This document shows, piece by piece, positions 39,301 through 42,973 of a stretch of 64,000 nt of DNA. The stretch comes from Eublepharis macularius (lineage: Eukaryota > Chordata > Lepidosauria > Squamata > Eublepharidae). The stretch spans positions 25,603,232 through 25,667,231 of the forward strand of contig NC_072794.1 of NCBI RefSeq assembly GCF_028583425.1, given 5' to 3'. Every line of letters starts with the position of its first letter. Position 1 is the stretch's first letter. Position numbers and translations under genes: made by a program. The notes under the pieces were generated by a model. The model did not search any database, was not told the origin of the DNA, and saw only the letters and a program-made list of their open reading frames with translations.

Positions 39301-39596
39301 TTCACCTTACGGGGTTTGGCCTTCTTTGGAGAAGCCCGTTCCTGGGGCACCGGCTCACCCTGCTTGTTAAGGGCACTCTTCTTCTCTTTCAAAGCTTTCA
39401 CCTTGGACTCCAGAACAGAAGTGCCTCTGCTTGCGTCCCGTGAAAGCCTCACCGGAACCCAGGACGGCCCACTGACGGAATCACTGTTGGTGTCTTCAGG
39501 GCTCTCAGGAGGCTGCTTAAGCCTAGGAATATTTCTGACACATTGTTTAATGTTCTTCATGGCCCTTCTTCTCTCAGTAGAGACATCGCCCTCCAT
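4526..39596 (-). CDS. KIAA1614: KIAA1614 orthologue, nine coding exons, C-terminal PDZ protein (gene-level entry)
   Basis: Joined exons: 39622-38627, 37158-37095, 29246-29103, 25654-23949, 19632-19449, 14506-14227, 12617-12490, 10927-10743, 4719-4526, all minus strand. Every junction has AG acceptor and GT donor, and the phases close without a gap from exon to exon. The ATG at 39596-39594 has A at -3 and G at +4 and starts a 1284-residue protein; human KIAA1614 is about 1190 residues as I recall. The protein is rich in Ser, Pro and charged residues, with few hydrophobic stretches, no signal peptide and no membrane segment. The only recognisable fold is a PDZ domain at about residues 1185-1282. 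Function is not known; a scaffold role is inference from the PDZ domain. The neighbour XPR1 lies upstream on the same strand, as in human 1q25. An upstream 5' exon is required, because 39622 is a splice acceptor, but I could not place it. Confidence 0.93.
6365..6513. mobile_element. Short MITE with terminal inverted repeats
   Basis: 149 bp bounded by TAGCGTTGCCAACAGGCC on the left and GGCCTGTTGGCAACCCTA on the right, near-perfect inverted ends. Internal sequence is noncoding. Nonautonomous DNA transposon; superfamily not determined because no clear target duplication was seen. Confidence 0.75.
7345..7553. repeat. Complete foldback element, two arms head to head
   Basis: Left arm about 7351-7437 (ATCTTAAGAGACCAAAAAGA .. 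GGGTATAAGCTTTCGAGAGTC) and right arm 7438-7551 (GACTCTCGAAAGCATACACC .. TTGGTCTCTAAGGTGCCACTGG) are reverse complements. Ends with ACAGCTACCCCACCTGAAAC. The structure is that of a palindromic MITE. Confidence 0.8.
10195..10560 (-). repeat. Interspersed repeat, LINE- or SINE-tail-like
   Basis: On the minus strand it ends in a GC-rich block related to the 3' parts of several squamate repeats (CTTGAGCTCCTCTGAGGTGG) followed by an A/T-rich tail. The right half (CTGGGGCTGCCACTGAAAAG) is typical of dispersed lizard elements in my recollection. Family uncertain. Confidence 0.45.
10743..10927 (-). CDS. KIAA1614: KIAA1614 coding exon 8, first half of the PDZ domain
   Basis: Acceptor CTCCTTCTAG, donor GATACAG|GTGTGT, 185 bp. 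Reads [20 protein letters not shown], then [20 protein letters not shown], then [29 protein letters not shown] is a likely phosphorylation motif. The PDZ domain begins near residue 1185; GNFGFRV (1205-1211) is the carboxylate-binding loop in the position of the GLGF motif. The intron falls within the domain, between strands B and C, after Thr1220. Confidence 0.94.
11112..11350 (+). mobile_element. tRNA-derived SINE
   Basis: Starts with an A-box-like GTGGTGTAGTGGTAAGAGTG, followed by a B-box-like AGTTCAAATCC, a body with CCATGGAAGTTCACTGGGGA and GGCCGGTTACACACCATCAG, and a tail GTAAGGATAAAAGGGAGAAATG ending A-rich (shown in parts). Same family as 40005-40225. Confidence 0.85.
11495..11735. repeat. 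Palindromic dispersed element
   Basis: GGAACTCAATTCCCAGGTGTAC near the left and GGAAACTGAGTTCCTAGC near the right form inverted ends (quoted in part), with an inner palindrome around GTGTACAGATTTCATGTACAC. The left motif recurs in inverted form at 26555-26890, so both are probably one MITE family. Confidence 0.5.
12183..12270. repeat. Single arm of the foldback family
   Basis: AGTCCAGCAGCACCTTAGAA, ATTTTCAGGGTGTAAGCTTTTC and CTTCTTCAGAT (quoted in part) match the reverse complement of the arm at 7438-7551. Confidence 0.7.
12490..12617 (-). CDS. KIAA1614: KIAA1614 coding exon 7 (128 bp)
   Basis: Acceptor CATTCCTCCACAAG, donor CCTGACAG|GTAAGG. Reads [20 protein letters not shown] then [20 protein letters not shown], residues about 1117-1158. 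Phase 0 in, phase 2 out. [15 protein letters not shown] looks like a basophilic-kinase or 14-3-3 type site (R-K-S-S-S); this is inference from the motif only. No long open frame marks it, so it was found by extending the splice chain from exon 6. Confidence 0.88.
12618..14226 (-). other. KIAA1614: KIAA1614 intron 6
   Basis: No repeat clearly delimited. The part 13020-13180 resembles 965-1125 (both with GCTTCCACACAGAAG, TTTCCAGG and CAGCATGCTCC or a variant), which suggests an old dispersed element. A G-run lies at 14034-14043. Confidence 0.55.
14227..14506 (-). CDS. KIAA1614: KIAA1614 coding exon 6 (280 bp)
   Basis: Acceptor TTTGCCTTTCAG, donor CAGCTG|GTAAGT. Reads [20 protein letters not shown], then a Ser/Thr run, then [20 protein letters not shown] and [12 protein letters not shown], and ends [11 protein letters not shown]; residues about 1024-1116. 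The [18 protein letters not shown] stretch is a basic amphipathic helix. The motifs KKFF.SL.QST and KKAPSLQSL agree with mammalian KIAA1614 from memory. Ends in phase 0. Confidence 0.92.
15475..15610. repeat. Dispersed repeat with ACCTTTTATTAGGACCAACC core
   Basis: ATGCAATACCTTTTATTAGG, GGGTTCTCTAGAACTCTTAA and TCAGGCTGAAAGTTACAA recur at 41725-41850 in diverged form. Probably a relative of the foldback family (the CATCAGGC word is shared). Confidence 0.55.
17668..18464. mobile_element. 797-bp DNA-transposon-like element with terminal inverted repeats and internal tandem repeats
   Basis: Ends are TAGGGGTGTGCAC and GCGTGTG-like CGCACACCCCTA, inverted. Subterminal palindromes include TTCGGGTACTTTACCCGAA and CCGAAGCAATACGAATTGCTTCGG (quoted in part). 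Between about 17900 and 18170 an approximately 72-bp GC-rich unit is repeated about 3.5 times (words GCTGGCTCCT, GGGGCCC, TGCCGC, GGCCAGCTGGGTGGC). No transposase frame. The flanks do not show a clean duplication. Confidence 0.75.
18915..19290. repeat. GC-rich, CpG-containing dispersed element
   Basis: About 375 bp starting GCAGGGCTGGCACGCCCATT and ending near CGCTGCTGCATATAAG, clearly richer in GC and CpG than the neighbouring intron. It begins with a sequence I recognise as a common start of squamate dispersed elements. Not a promoter by any direct evidence. Confidence 0.5.
19449..19632 (-). CDS. KIAA1614: KIAA1614 coding exon 5 (184 bp)
   Basis: Acceptor GTGTCGTGACAG, donor GCCCAAGG|GTGAGT. 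Reads [20 protein letters not shown] and ends [12 protein letters not shown], about residues 962-1023. Ser/Thr/Pro-rich, with no recognisable domain. Its length (1 mod 3) is exactly what is needed to connect exon 4 (phase 1) to exon 6 (phase 2). A CR1 LINE end lies about 15 bp upstream of its acceptor, so the splice-site region is unusually poor in pyrimidines. Confidence 0.85.
19647..19765 (-). mobile_element. CR1 LINE 3' fragment
   Basis: Reads, on the plus strand, ATCACAGAATCACAGAGTTG, GGCCATACAGACCTTCTAGT and CCAACCTCCTGCCCAATGCA, the familiar CR1 3' UTR with its 8-bp terminal repeat unit. The element is therefore on the minus strand, in the sense of the KIAA1614 transcript, with its 3' end next to the exon 5 splice acceptor. 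Confidence 0.9.
20811..20885 (+). repeat. Purine-rich microsatellite (GGA/GAA/GCA)
   Basis: About 75 bases of AGG, GAA and AGC triplets without a single pyrimidine run: a polypurine tract. Confidence 0.85.
20930..21130 (+). mobile_element. tRNA-derived SINE (Ala-tRNA-like type)
   Basis: B-box GGGTTCAATCCCC followed by the diagnostic body GTGAGATCCTGGAGAGGTGC, TGCCAGTCAGAGTACACAAT, CAGACCGAGGGTCTGATTC and TAAGGCAGGTT. The same family appears intact at 30445-30635. The head is diverged. Confidence 0.85.
21705..21966 (+). repeat. Two adjacent copies of a TTGCCA-type dispersed element
   Basis: First copy about 21705-21852 (GCCTGGAGATCTCCCAGAAT .. CTGGGTTGCCAATC). The second, 21850-21966, begins TTGCCAATCTTCAGGTGGGG and breaks off where the minisatellite starts. 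The complete form is at 29654-29857. Confidence 0.75.
21955..23400 (+). repeat. G-rich minisatellite, 63-bp unit, with higher-order duplication
   Basis: The unit contains GAGAGGCAGGAGGGGTCTGG, GGAGGGTTGGCAGGTAGGGG and CAAGGGGGGTCTGGGGAG. The start of GAGGCAGG falls at 22068, 22131, 22244, 22308 and 22422, with GATGCAG variants at 22181 and 22359, giving steps of 63-64 and a shorter 50-51 bp variant. About 23 units in all. The block at 22303-22704 recurs at 22897-23298 (offset 594) with no difference that I can see. Strong strand bias: G on plus, C in the KIAA1614 transcript. Confidence 0.97.
23529..23790 (-). mobile_element. L2-type LINE fragment (end of reverse transcriptase)
   Basis: On the minus strand, residues resembling [20 protein letters not shown] match the conserved LINE segment [17 protein letters not shown] found near the end of L2/CR1-type reverse transcriptases. 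Degenerate and 5' truncated. It abuts the minisatellite, which may have grown in the 3' part of this element. Confidence 0.75.
23949..25654 (-). CDS. KIAA1614: KIAA1614 coding exon 4, the large central exon (1706 bp)
   Basis: Acceptor CTGTGCTGCAG at 25655, donor AACAAAG|GTAAGA. One uninterrupted frame of 568 codons, about residues 394-961. Begins [19 protein letters not shown]; then comes a Ser-rich patch ([14 protein letters not shown]), the motif [20 protein letters not shown] leading into a helix rich in Gln and Arg ([13 protein letters not shown]), a KPDLLDYIN segment and a [10 protein letters not shown] pair of cysteines. The remainder is polar, low in hydrophobics and probably disordered. 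A large central exon of this kind is, as I recall, also present in mammals. The intron 3' of it holds the minisatellite and an L2 fragment. Confidence 0.95.
25842..26079 (+). mobile_element. tRNA-derived SINE, second type
   Basis: B-box CTGGTTCGAATCCCACTACT, then GCCATGAGCTCAGTAGGTGG, CCTTGGGTAAGCCACTCCTC and CAGCTGCATTGTGGGGATAA, and a tail with AAGAGCGGTATATAAGCGCA. Full length, sense orientation. Confidence 0.88.
26555..26890. repeat. Palindromic dispersed element
   Basis: Left GAGTTCCCCACTGTGGACTC and CAATTCCCAAGTGCAT pair with right ATGTACCTGGGAATTGAGTC and AGCAGGGAACTC. The inner region 26610-26830 is partly self-complementary. Related to 11495-11735. Confidence 0.6.
26925..27000 (-). 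mobile_element. SINE head fragment
   Basis: Reverse complement reads GCGGCATGGCAGTTAAAGCA then GGACTAGGAAGACCTGGGTT and CAAATGT: tRNA-like head with a B-box resembling GGGTTCAAATG. Confidence 0.6.
27240..27482. repeat. Foldback element with about 100-bp arms
   Basis: TTTGCAAAAAAGTTGCGGGC and CATTTGGCTTCTC on the left pair with GAAGCCAAATGGCCCGCAAA and CATTTTGCAAACAGA on the right. The outer parts CCCTTAAAGAG and GTCCCTTTAACAG also pair. The arms are imperfect. Confidence 0.8.
28015..28245. repeat. Foldback family, complete pair
   Basis: Left arm AAGTTCAGAAGCACCTTAAG .. GGATATAAGCTTTCACGAG and right arm CTCTTGAAAGCTCATACTTT .. GGTCTTTAAGGTGATACTGG. Ends with ACACAGCTACCCTCCTGAAAC. Confidence 0.8.
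28465..28610. repeat. Foldback family, compact pair
   Basis: GGAGTCCAGTACCATCTTAA, GACTAACAAAATTTATTCCA and GAAGCTTTCGTGAGTCA on the left. GACCCACTGAAGCTTATGTT and GGAATAAATTCAGTCTCTTA on the right. Confidence 0.8.
29103..29246 (-). CDS. KIAA1614: KIAA1614 coding exon 3 (144 bp)
   Basis: Acceptor CTGGCTTGCAG, donor GAGAGGAG|GTAAGG. Reads [20 protein letters not shown] then [20 protein letters not shown], about residues 346-393. The middle ([18 protein letters not shown]) is strongly basic and helical and could be a short coiled coil or a nucleic-acid or membrane contact; that is inference. Phase 2 in and phase 2 out, which fits both neighbours. Confidence 0.9.
29574..29653. repeat. (TA)n microsatellite, 40 units
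   Basis: 80 bases of uninterrupted TA, ending directly at the TTGCCA-type element. Confidence 0.99.
29654..29857 (+). mobile_element. TTGCCA-type MITE, full length
   Basis: GGCTTGCCAACCTCCAGGTG at the left and ACCTGGAGTTGGCAATCC at the right are inverted ends. Body with GGAGATCTACCAGGATTATA and CAGAGATCAGTTCCCCTGAA. The left end directly follows TA of the microsatellite and a TA follows the right end, consistent with a TA target. Diverged copies at 21705-21966 and 42040-42205. Confidence 0.8.
29858..29925. repeat. Palindromic (CA)n(TG)n(TA)n tract
   Basis: CA repeats run straight into TG repeats at about 29886, then TATATATA and CACACA follow, giving a self-complementary tract. Confidence 0.9.
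29945..30282. mobile_element. hAT-type MITE, copy A
   Basis: Starts CAGGGCTTTTTTTCTGG and ends CAGCTGAAAAAAAGCCCTG. Carries AAAGAGGTGGTGGAACTCAG on the left and GTGCCGGAACTCCGTTCCAC on the right, with a large inner inverted repeat (AATGGTCACATGGCCAGTGG against its complement). Flanks TATGTATG and TATGTACA match at 6 of 8 bases. Confidence 0.88.
30445..30635 (+). mobile_element. tRNA-derived SINE (Ala-tRNA-like type)
   Basis: Head GGGAGCCATGGCTCAGGGGC with GGTTTGCATGCAGAAGCTCC, the anticodon arm of a tRNA-Ala-like sequence, and B-box GGTTCAATCCCTGG. Then GTAGGTGATGTGAAATACC and GATAACTTCATGTGTATGAT. Confidence 0.85.
31655..31795 (+). mobile_element. CR1 LINE fragment, plus orientation
   Basis: GTGTGAAACAGGGTGCTGGA, CTAGATGGACTGGTGG and preceding ATCCTCTAGAATAACTGGTT match the CR1 3' region. 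The terminal repeat is missing. Confidence 0.75.
31885..32050 (-). mobile_element. tRNA-derived SINE fragment, minus orientation
   Basis: Reverse complement of GCCTTTGAGGTAGGCTAGGC and GAGATTTGAACCCAGGCATC gives the typical SINE body and B-box. Confidence 0.7.
32455..32575. repeat. Foldback family, single arm
   Basis: CTTTGACTCTCGAAAGCACA and TAGTTGGTCTTTAAAGTGCT with ACTGAACTGGGATTCCAA. Confidence 0.7.
33085..33515. repeat. Long foldback element
   Basis: CCAAACTTCATGTTCATGTT, GGGTCCAGGAA and AGGAGAGCCCAAATGGGCTC on the left pair with TTTGGGCTCTCCTTTTTTT, GAGTCCAGGAAACCCAG and AACATGGACGTATAGTTTGG on the right. About 430 bp in all. No coding capacity. Confidence 0.75.
33550..33710. repeat. 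Foldback family, near-complete copy
   Basis: GAGTTAGCCGTGTTAGTCTG, GATTCTCGAAAGCTTGCGCT and TAGTCTTAAAGGTGCTACTG. One arm is much shorter than the other. GCAAAATC at the left and GATTTTGC at the right are inverted. Confidence 0.75.
34078..34215 (+). repeat. Foldback piece followed by a SINE-like GCCGTCAAGTCGCC repeat
   Basis: AGGAGTCTTGCGGTGTCTTC and AAGACTGACC are a foldback remnant. The following GTGCCGTCAAGTCGCCTCCA, GGCAACCCTATGAATGAAAG and CTCCAAAGCATCCTATCACT match a dispersed vertebrate repeat that I recognise but cannot name. Confidence 0.6.
35026..35283. mobile_element. hAT-type MITE, copy B, perfect 8-bp target duplication
   Basis: 258 bp, CAGGGCTTTTTTTTCTGC to CAGCTGAAAAAAAAGCCCTG. 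Flanked on both sides by CTAATAAC (35018-35025 and 35284-35291). Same inner arms as copy A. The exact duplication shows the element boundary and the hAT-type 8-bp target length. Confidence 0.95.
35360..35725 (-). mobile_element. CR1 LINE fragment, minus orientation
   Basis: TCTGCTGGATCAGACCAGTG, GTCCATCTAGTTCAGCACCC, AGTGGCCAACCAGCTGCCCT and ATCAATACATCCACTGGCAG are the complement of the CR1 3' region. About 365 bp. Confidence 0.88.
36055..36279 (+). mobile_element. tRNA-derived SINE, plus orientation (member of an inverted pair)
   Basis: A-box GGTGTAGTGGTTAAGAACGT, CTAATCTGGAGAACTGGG, B-box GGTTTGATTCTCC, ACTTGAAGCCAGGTGGGTGA, tail to GCAGTGT, followed by (ATT)n. Nearly the same sequence lies in opposite orientation at 39710-39950, on the other side of KIAA1614 exons 1 and 2. 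Confidence 0.9.
36280..36334 (+). repeat. (ATT)n microsatellite at a SINE tail
   Basis: About 18 units of ATT directly after the SINE, presumably grown from its 3' tail. Confidence 0.95.
36470..36492 (+). repeat. Short CCT/CCTG tandem repeat
   Basis: CCTCCTCCTCCTGCC then CTGCCTGCCTGCCTG. Confidence 0.8.
36839..37006. mobile_element. hAT-type MITE, copy C, perfect 8-bp target duplication
   Basis: 168 bp, CAGGGCTTTCTTTCAGCG to the end CCAGAAAAAAAAAACCCTG. Flanked by GCAGTCAG on both sides (36831-36838, 37007-37014). Internal sequence differs from copies A and B (it has TTATATTATTTCAAAG), so it is another subfamily. It lies about 90 bp 3' of exon 2 of KIAA1614 on the transcript. Confidence 0.93.
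37095..37158 (-). CDS. KIAA1614: KIAA1614 coding exon 2 (64 bp)
   Basis: Small exon between acceptor TGTCCGCAG and donor TTCCG|GTAAGA. Reads [20 protein letters not shown] in frame with the exons on both sides: it takes up phase 1 and ends in phase 2. The [13 protein letters not shown] motif is what I recall from mammalian KIAA1614. It covers about residues 324-345. The acidic, Ser-rich composition suggests a disordered linker or a short binding motif. A hAT-type MITE lies only about 90 bp downstream of its donor, and the exon sits between two inverted SINEs. Confidence 0.88.
37159..38626 (-). other. KIAA1614: KIAA1614 intron 1
   Basis: Contains the foldback at 38015-38265. Segment 37680-37990 (CACATCTCTGCTTTTCCACA, CACCTCCTGGGGATTTCCTC) looks like a dispersed element, but boundaries are unclear. 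Confidence 0.65.
38015..38265. repeat. Hairpin element, second member of the 63688 family
   Basis: TGAATTCTCAGCTTTCATTT and GGCTCTAGCCCCTTC pair with GGAAAGGGGACAGAGACTGA and GGAAGCTGAGAATTCAAA. The core words match 63688-63926, so these are two copies of one family. Confidence 0.8.
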
Positions 39597-39622
39597 GCTC
39601 TTGTGTCCAGGCAGCAAGGGAC
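38627..39622 (-). CDS. KIAA1614: KIAA1614 coding exon 1 (contains the probable start codon)
   Basis: 996 bp. Acceptor after a T-rich tract ending CTCCAAAAG; donor AACG|GTATGT. The open frame reads two bases and eight codons before the ATG at 39596, then [18 protein letters not shown]. Encodes residues 1-323. Basic N-terminus, then a Lys/Pro-rich segment ([10 protein letters not shown]) and near the end [19 protein letters not shown] followed by [15 protein letters not shown], a short amphipathic helix that I associate with KIAA1614. The frame stays open upstream into the intron, so a start in an earlier exon cannot be excluded. Ends in phase 1. Confidence 0.9.
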
Positions 39623-39709
39623 CTTTTGGAGGAAAAAACAGCCGCATTATGAACAAAACCCTGCTGGCTTGGCAAGAGAACATTCCCTGAGGTTTTACAG
39701 ATGAATACA

Positions 39710-39950
39710 ACAACATTCGATTTATATACCGCCCTTCAGGACAACTTAACACCCACTCAGAGTGGTTTACAAAGTATGTCATTATTATCCCCACAACAAT
39801 CACCCTCTGAGGTAGGGGGGGCTGAGAGCTCTCCAAGAAGCTGTGACTGACCCAAGGTCAGCCAGCTGGCTTCAAGTGGAGGAGTGGGGAATCAAACCTG
39901 GTTCTCCAGATTAGAGTCCCACTGCTCTTAACCACTACACCAAACTAGAC
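39710..39950 (-). mobile_element. tRNA-derived SINE, minus orientation (member of an inverted pair)
   Basis: Reverse complement begins TTGGTGTAGTGGTTAAGAGC, then CTAATCTGGAGAACCAGGTT, B-box GGTTTGATTCCCC and ACTTGAAGCCAGCTGGCTGA, ending at GGGCGGTATATAAATCG. Very similar to 36055-36279. About 90 bp upstream of the exon 1 acceptor of KIAA1614. Confidence 0.92.
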
Positions 39951-40004
39951 TTGTTGCTCGCAAAGCAGAAGAGCCCAAATGCATAGGGCTCTGTATAACT
40001 TGCA

Positions 40005-40225
40005 CTAGCCAGTGTAGTGTAGTGGTTAGTGTTGAACTAGGATTTCAAAGACCAAAGTTCGAATCCTCACTCTGCCATGGAAGCTTACTGGGTGATCTTG
40101 GGCTAGTCACACTCTCTCAGCCTAACCTACCTCAGAGGGCTGTTGTGAAGATAAAATATTGGAGGAGAGAACAATATTGTAAGCCATTTAGGATCCCCCC
40201 CCCAAGAAGAAAAGTGGTCTACAAA
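40005..40225 (+). mobile_element. tRNA-derived SINE, plus orientation
   Basis: GTGTAGTGTAGTGGTTAGTG, B-box AAGTTCGAATCCTCACTCTG, CCATGGAAGCTTACTGGGTG, GGGCTAGTCACACTCTCTCA, CTCAGAGGGCTGTTGTGAAG. Same family as 11112-11350, facing the SINE at 39710-39950. Confidence 0.92.
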
Positions 40226-41699
40226 TAGCTTAAAAAGAAAAATATCAGTTACCTAACAATCCTGTCCCAAAGTAACCAAAATTCTCAACCACAAAAAATC
40301 CAAACCATCCAGTATACATAAATTACTCAAATTTCCTATTTTGAATCATTTGTTTTACTTTCTCACAGTGAGAGGAACAGCTGCAGACCACGGATTCCCC
40401 ACCCCTCTTCAGTTCTACACCTGGCAAACTTGAATTCTGCAACCAGTAAAAATTAAGGCTATCAAACAGTGACTGTTTAAAAAAATATATTGTATATATC
40501 AAACCTATTTGAAGTCCCTGATCACTTTCTATAGCTGCTTCCTTTCCATAGGTTTCAAGTCTTGCAGAATACCCCTCCCCCATGGTCTGCTCATAGATGG
40601 GAAGACACTGGACCCCCCCCCAGTCACTGAAATACCTTGCAGGAGCAAAGGCAGCTGACTTTCGGCTTACCAAAGAGACTTACTTTGCTCCTTGGGAGCT
40701 GTACTTGGGGCCCCAATTCCCAAAAAACCCAAAACTCCTTTCCTTGGGAAGCCTCCAGGTTGCTCTCCCCTCCACTGACCCTGCAGCCAGAAAGGGGGAG
40801 GAGCCAGTTCTCAGCACAGGGAGCTCCACATGCACCAGAGCTCATTCATTTCCTTCTCCCCATACTACACCTACATACTCTTTTTAAAAATGTGCTGCTC
40901 CCCTGAAGAAAGTGAGCCAACCATTTCATGTAATGCTTTCCCCTGCATTTCCCTACAGTTATCAATTACTGCAGCTTTCTCCAGCAAAGCTGACTTGACA
41001 TTGCTCACAACGTGCTTTAAACATGTGGAGTATCCCCTGAATATGAGAGGAACGGCTGGAGATGCAGGTTGGAAGGATTAAGTGTTACTTTCCCATCTGC
41101 TATTGTCCGAGTCTGTTAGTACCGAGAGATTCACACAAGCTTGGCAAAAGGAGCACTGTGCCCATGGCAACAGGTACTTAAAATCTCCTCTTTTCAACGG
41201 CATGCAAATGAGAAATTTTCCTCTTTGTGTTCCGGCTGTGCCCCATTTCATTACCAGTTACCTATGTTTGGGAGTAGTCAAGGACAGCAACAGTATGCTT
41301 GGTTTAACAAGTAATCTGCTAAAGCCAATGCTCAGTTCCATGCGACCATAGAGGATCGCTGTCAGCATTTTTATAGGCAATGAACCACTTCAGTTCCCAA
41401 CACTGAGCTGTCTTCATCATCAAAGAATGTACTTGGCAGAGGAACAATGCCCAGGTCAAGATGTGAACACTGCTTCCTCACGATGCTGACTAGGAAGAGG
41501 TTGAGTGGAAATTGTTAACTGTTCTAGTAAAATTCTACTAGTAGAGTTCCTAGTTCAGTGATCCCCAATGTGGTATCCCTGGGAGCTGTTAGCAGAACAG
41601 AGAGGAGTCTTGCTATATATTTACTTACTGTTAGGAATGGGGAAAGGGACAAATAAGGAATTAAGATTCCAGCAATGAGTTTTCCCAAAAAGCAGGCAG

Positions 41700-41860
41700 C
41701 TGGTTTGGTCCGTAGCAAAACCCCAAACTCAAAACTATGTAATACCTTTTTATTAAGGCCAGCCAAAATAACGTAACACATTGTGCAACCTTACAAGTTC
41801 CCCAGAACCTCTGCATCAGGCTGAGTGCTAAAACCAAAAAAGGGGAGGAAGAAAAAAAAA
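41700..41860. repeat. Dispersed repeat related to 15475-15610
   Basis: TGTAATACCTTTTTATTAAG, GCCAGCCAAAATAACGTAAC, TCCCCAGAACCTCTGCATCA and GGCTGAGTGCTAAAAC. Confidence 0.6.
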
Positions 41861-42039
41861 AATACATCTCATGCAAGTGATTGCTATTCTCGACCTCTGA
41901 TTGATTCTGAGGAGCGTCACCAGCTATTGCTATTTCACACACTGGCGTAGTTTTTCATCAGTCATACTAAACAAACATCTTTGGATTGAGCTGGGTAGGT
42001 AATGATAAAGTAATTTCGGATAGTGTAATGTTGTGGGAA

Positions 42040-42210
42040 GGTGCTACCCTCGAACTGTGGCATTCATGCTTACAACTGATCTCCAAACCTCAGATGTTAG
42101 TTTCCCTTGGAGGACAGGCTCTATGGCACCATATTGCTGCCGAGTTTCCTCCTCTCCCCAAAACTCCCAAATCTCCAGGAATTTCCAAAGCTGGAATTGA
42201 CAACTCTACC
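42040..42210 (+). repeat. Diverged TTGCCA-type MITE
   Basis: ACAACTGATCTCCAAACCTC, AGGCTCTATGGCACCATATT, CCAAATCTCCAGGAATTTCC and GCTGGAATTGACAACTCTA follow the order of the element at 29654-29857. Confidence 0.7.
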
Positions 42211-42359
42211 CAAGAGGTGTATTTATTTTATTCTTGCAGGTTTTCTAGAGAATCTTTCAGACTAATTTATTGCAGACGTCCTTTCAAAATATTTAATTCA
42301 TGCCCCCCTGTCCCTTCCCCAAATATTAACGTTTGGACAAGACTTTTATTGTCAATTTT

Positions 42360-42495
42360 TACATTATAGTTATTATTTTTAAGCTGTTGTTGTGTTTTGA
42401 GTTTTGCTTCTATGTATCCTGTAAATGGCTTTGAGCACTAAATATGGTGGTGAGGTGGTACGTAAGTTAAATAAATAAATAAAAATAAATAAGTA
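42360..42495 (+). repeat. LINE- or SINE-tail-like sequence with AAATAAAT run
   Basis: TCCTGTAAATGGCTTTGAGC and GGTACGTAAGTTAAATAAAT, a typical repeat 3' end. Confidence 0.5.
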
Positions 42496-42641
42496 AGCTC
42501 CCTTGGTGATTTCTCTGAATGGAAAAGTGGGGTATTCGTTTTATAAAATAAAATAAGAACTGACCTTTGCTGGCATAAAGGCAGTTCCCCTGTTGTGAGA
42601 CGTAAATCTGTACTTCAACATACCCAAGCGATATTTCCAGG

Positions 42642-42973
42642 CAGGGGTAATTTCGTAGAAAAAGAGCTGGAGGAATTTATTAGCATAACTCATTAGCATA
42701 TGCCATGCCCCTTGACATCACCAGAAGCGTGTCATTAGCATAACTGATTTGCATATGCCACACCCCCTGACATCACCTATCCTGGCTGCTTTGGACCCAA
42801 TCCTGGCCATTCAGGCCCAAAATTGGGCCCAAAATGGCCAAAAGAGGCTGAAAATGGCCAAAAGGGAGCCCCAAATGGCTGAGAGCCAGGTGGGTGGGGC
42901 CACCTGACATGTAACCTCTTTGGGGAACTGCTGGAACTGTGTTCCTGCACGTTCCCCCTCGAAATGAGACCTG
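42642..42973. mobile_element. hAT-type MITE, copy D, perfect 8-bp target duplication
   Basis: 332 bp, left end CAGGGGTAATTTCGTAGAAA, right end CCCTCGAAATGAGACCTG. Flanked by TTTCCAGG on both sides (42634-42641, 42974-42981). Contains a direct repeat of a TTAGCATAACT..TTGCATATGCCA unit and AAATGGCC repeats. A different family from copies A-C but with the same target size. Confidence 0.95.
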
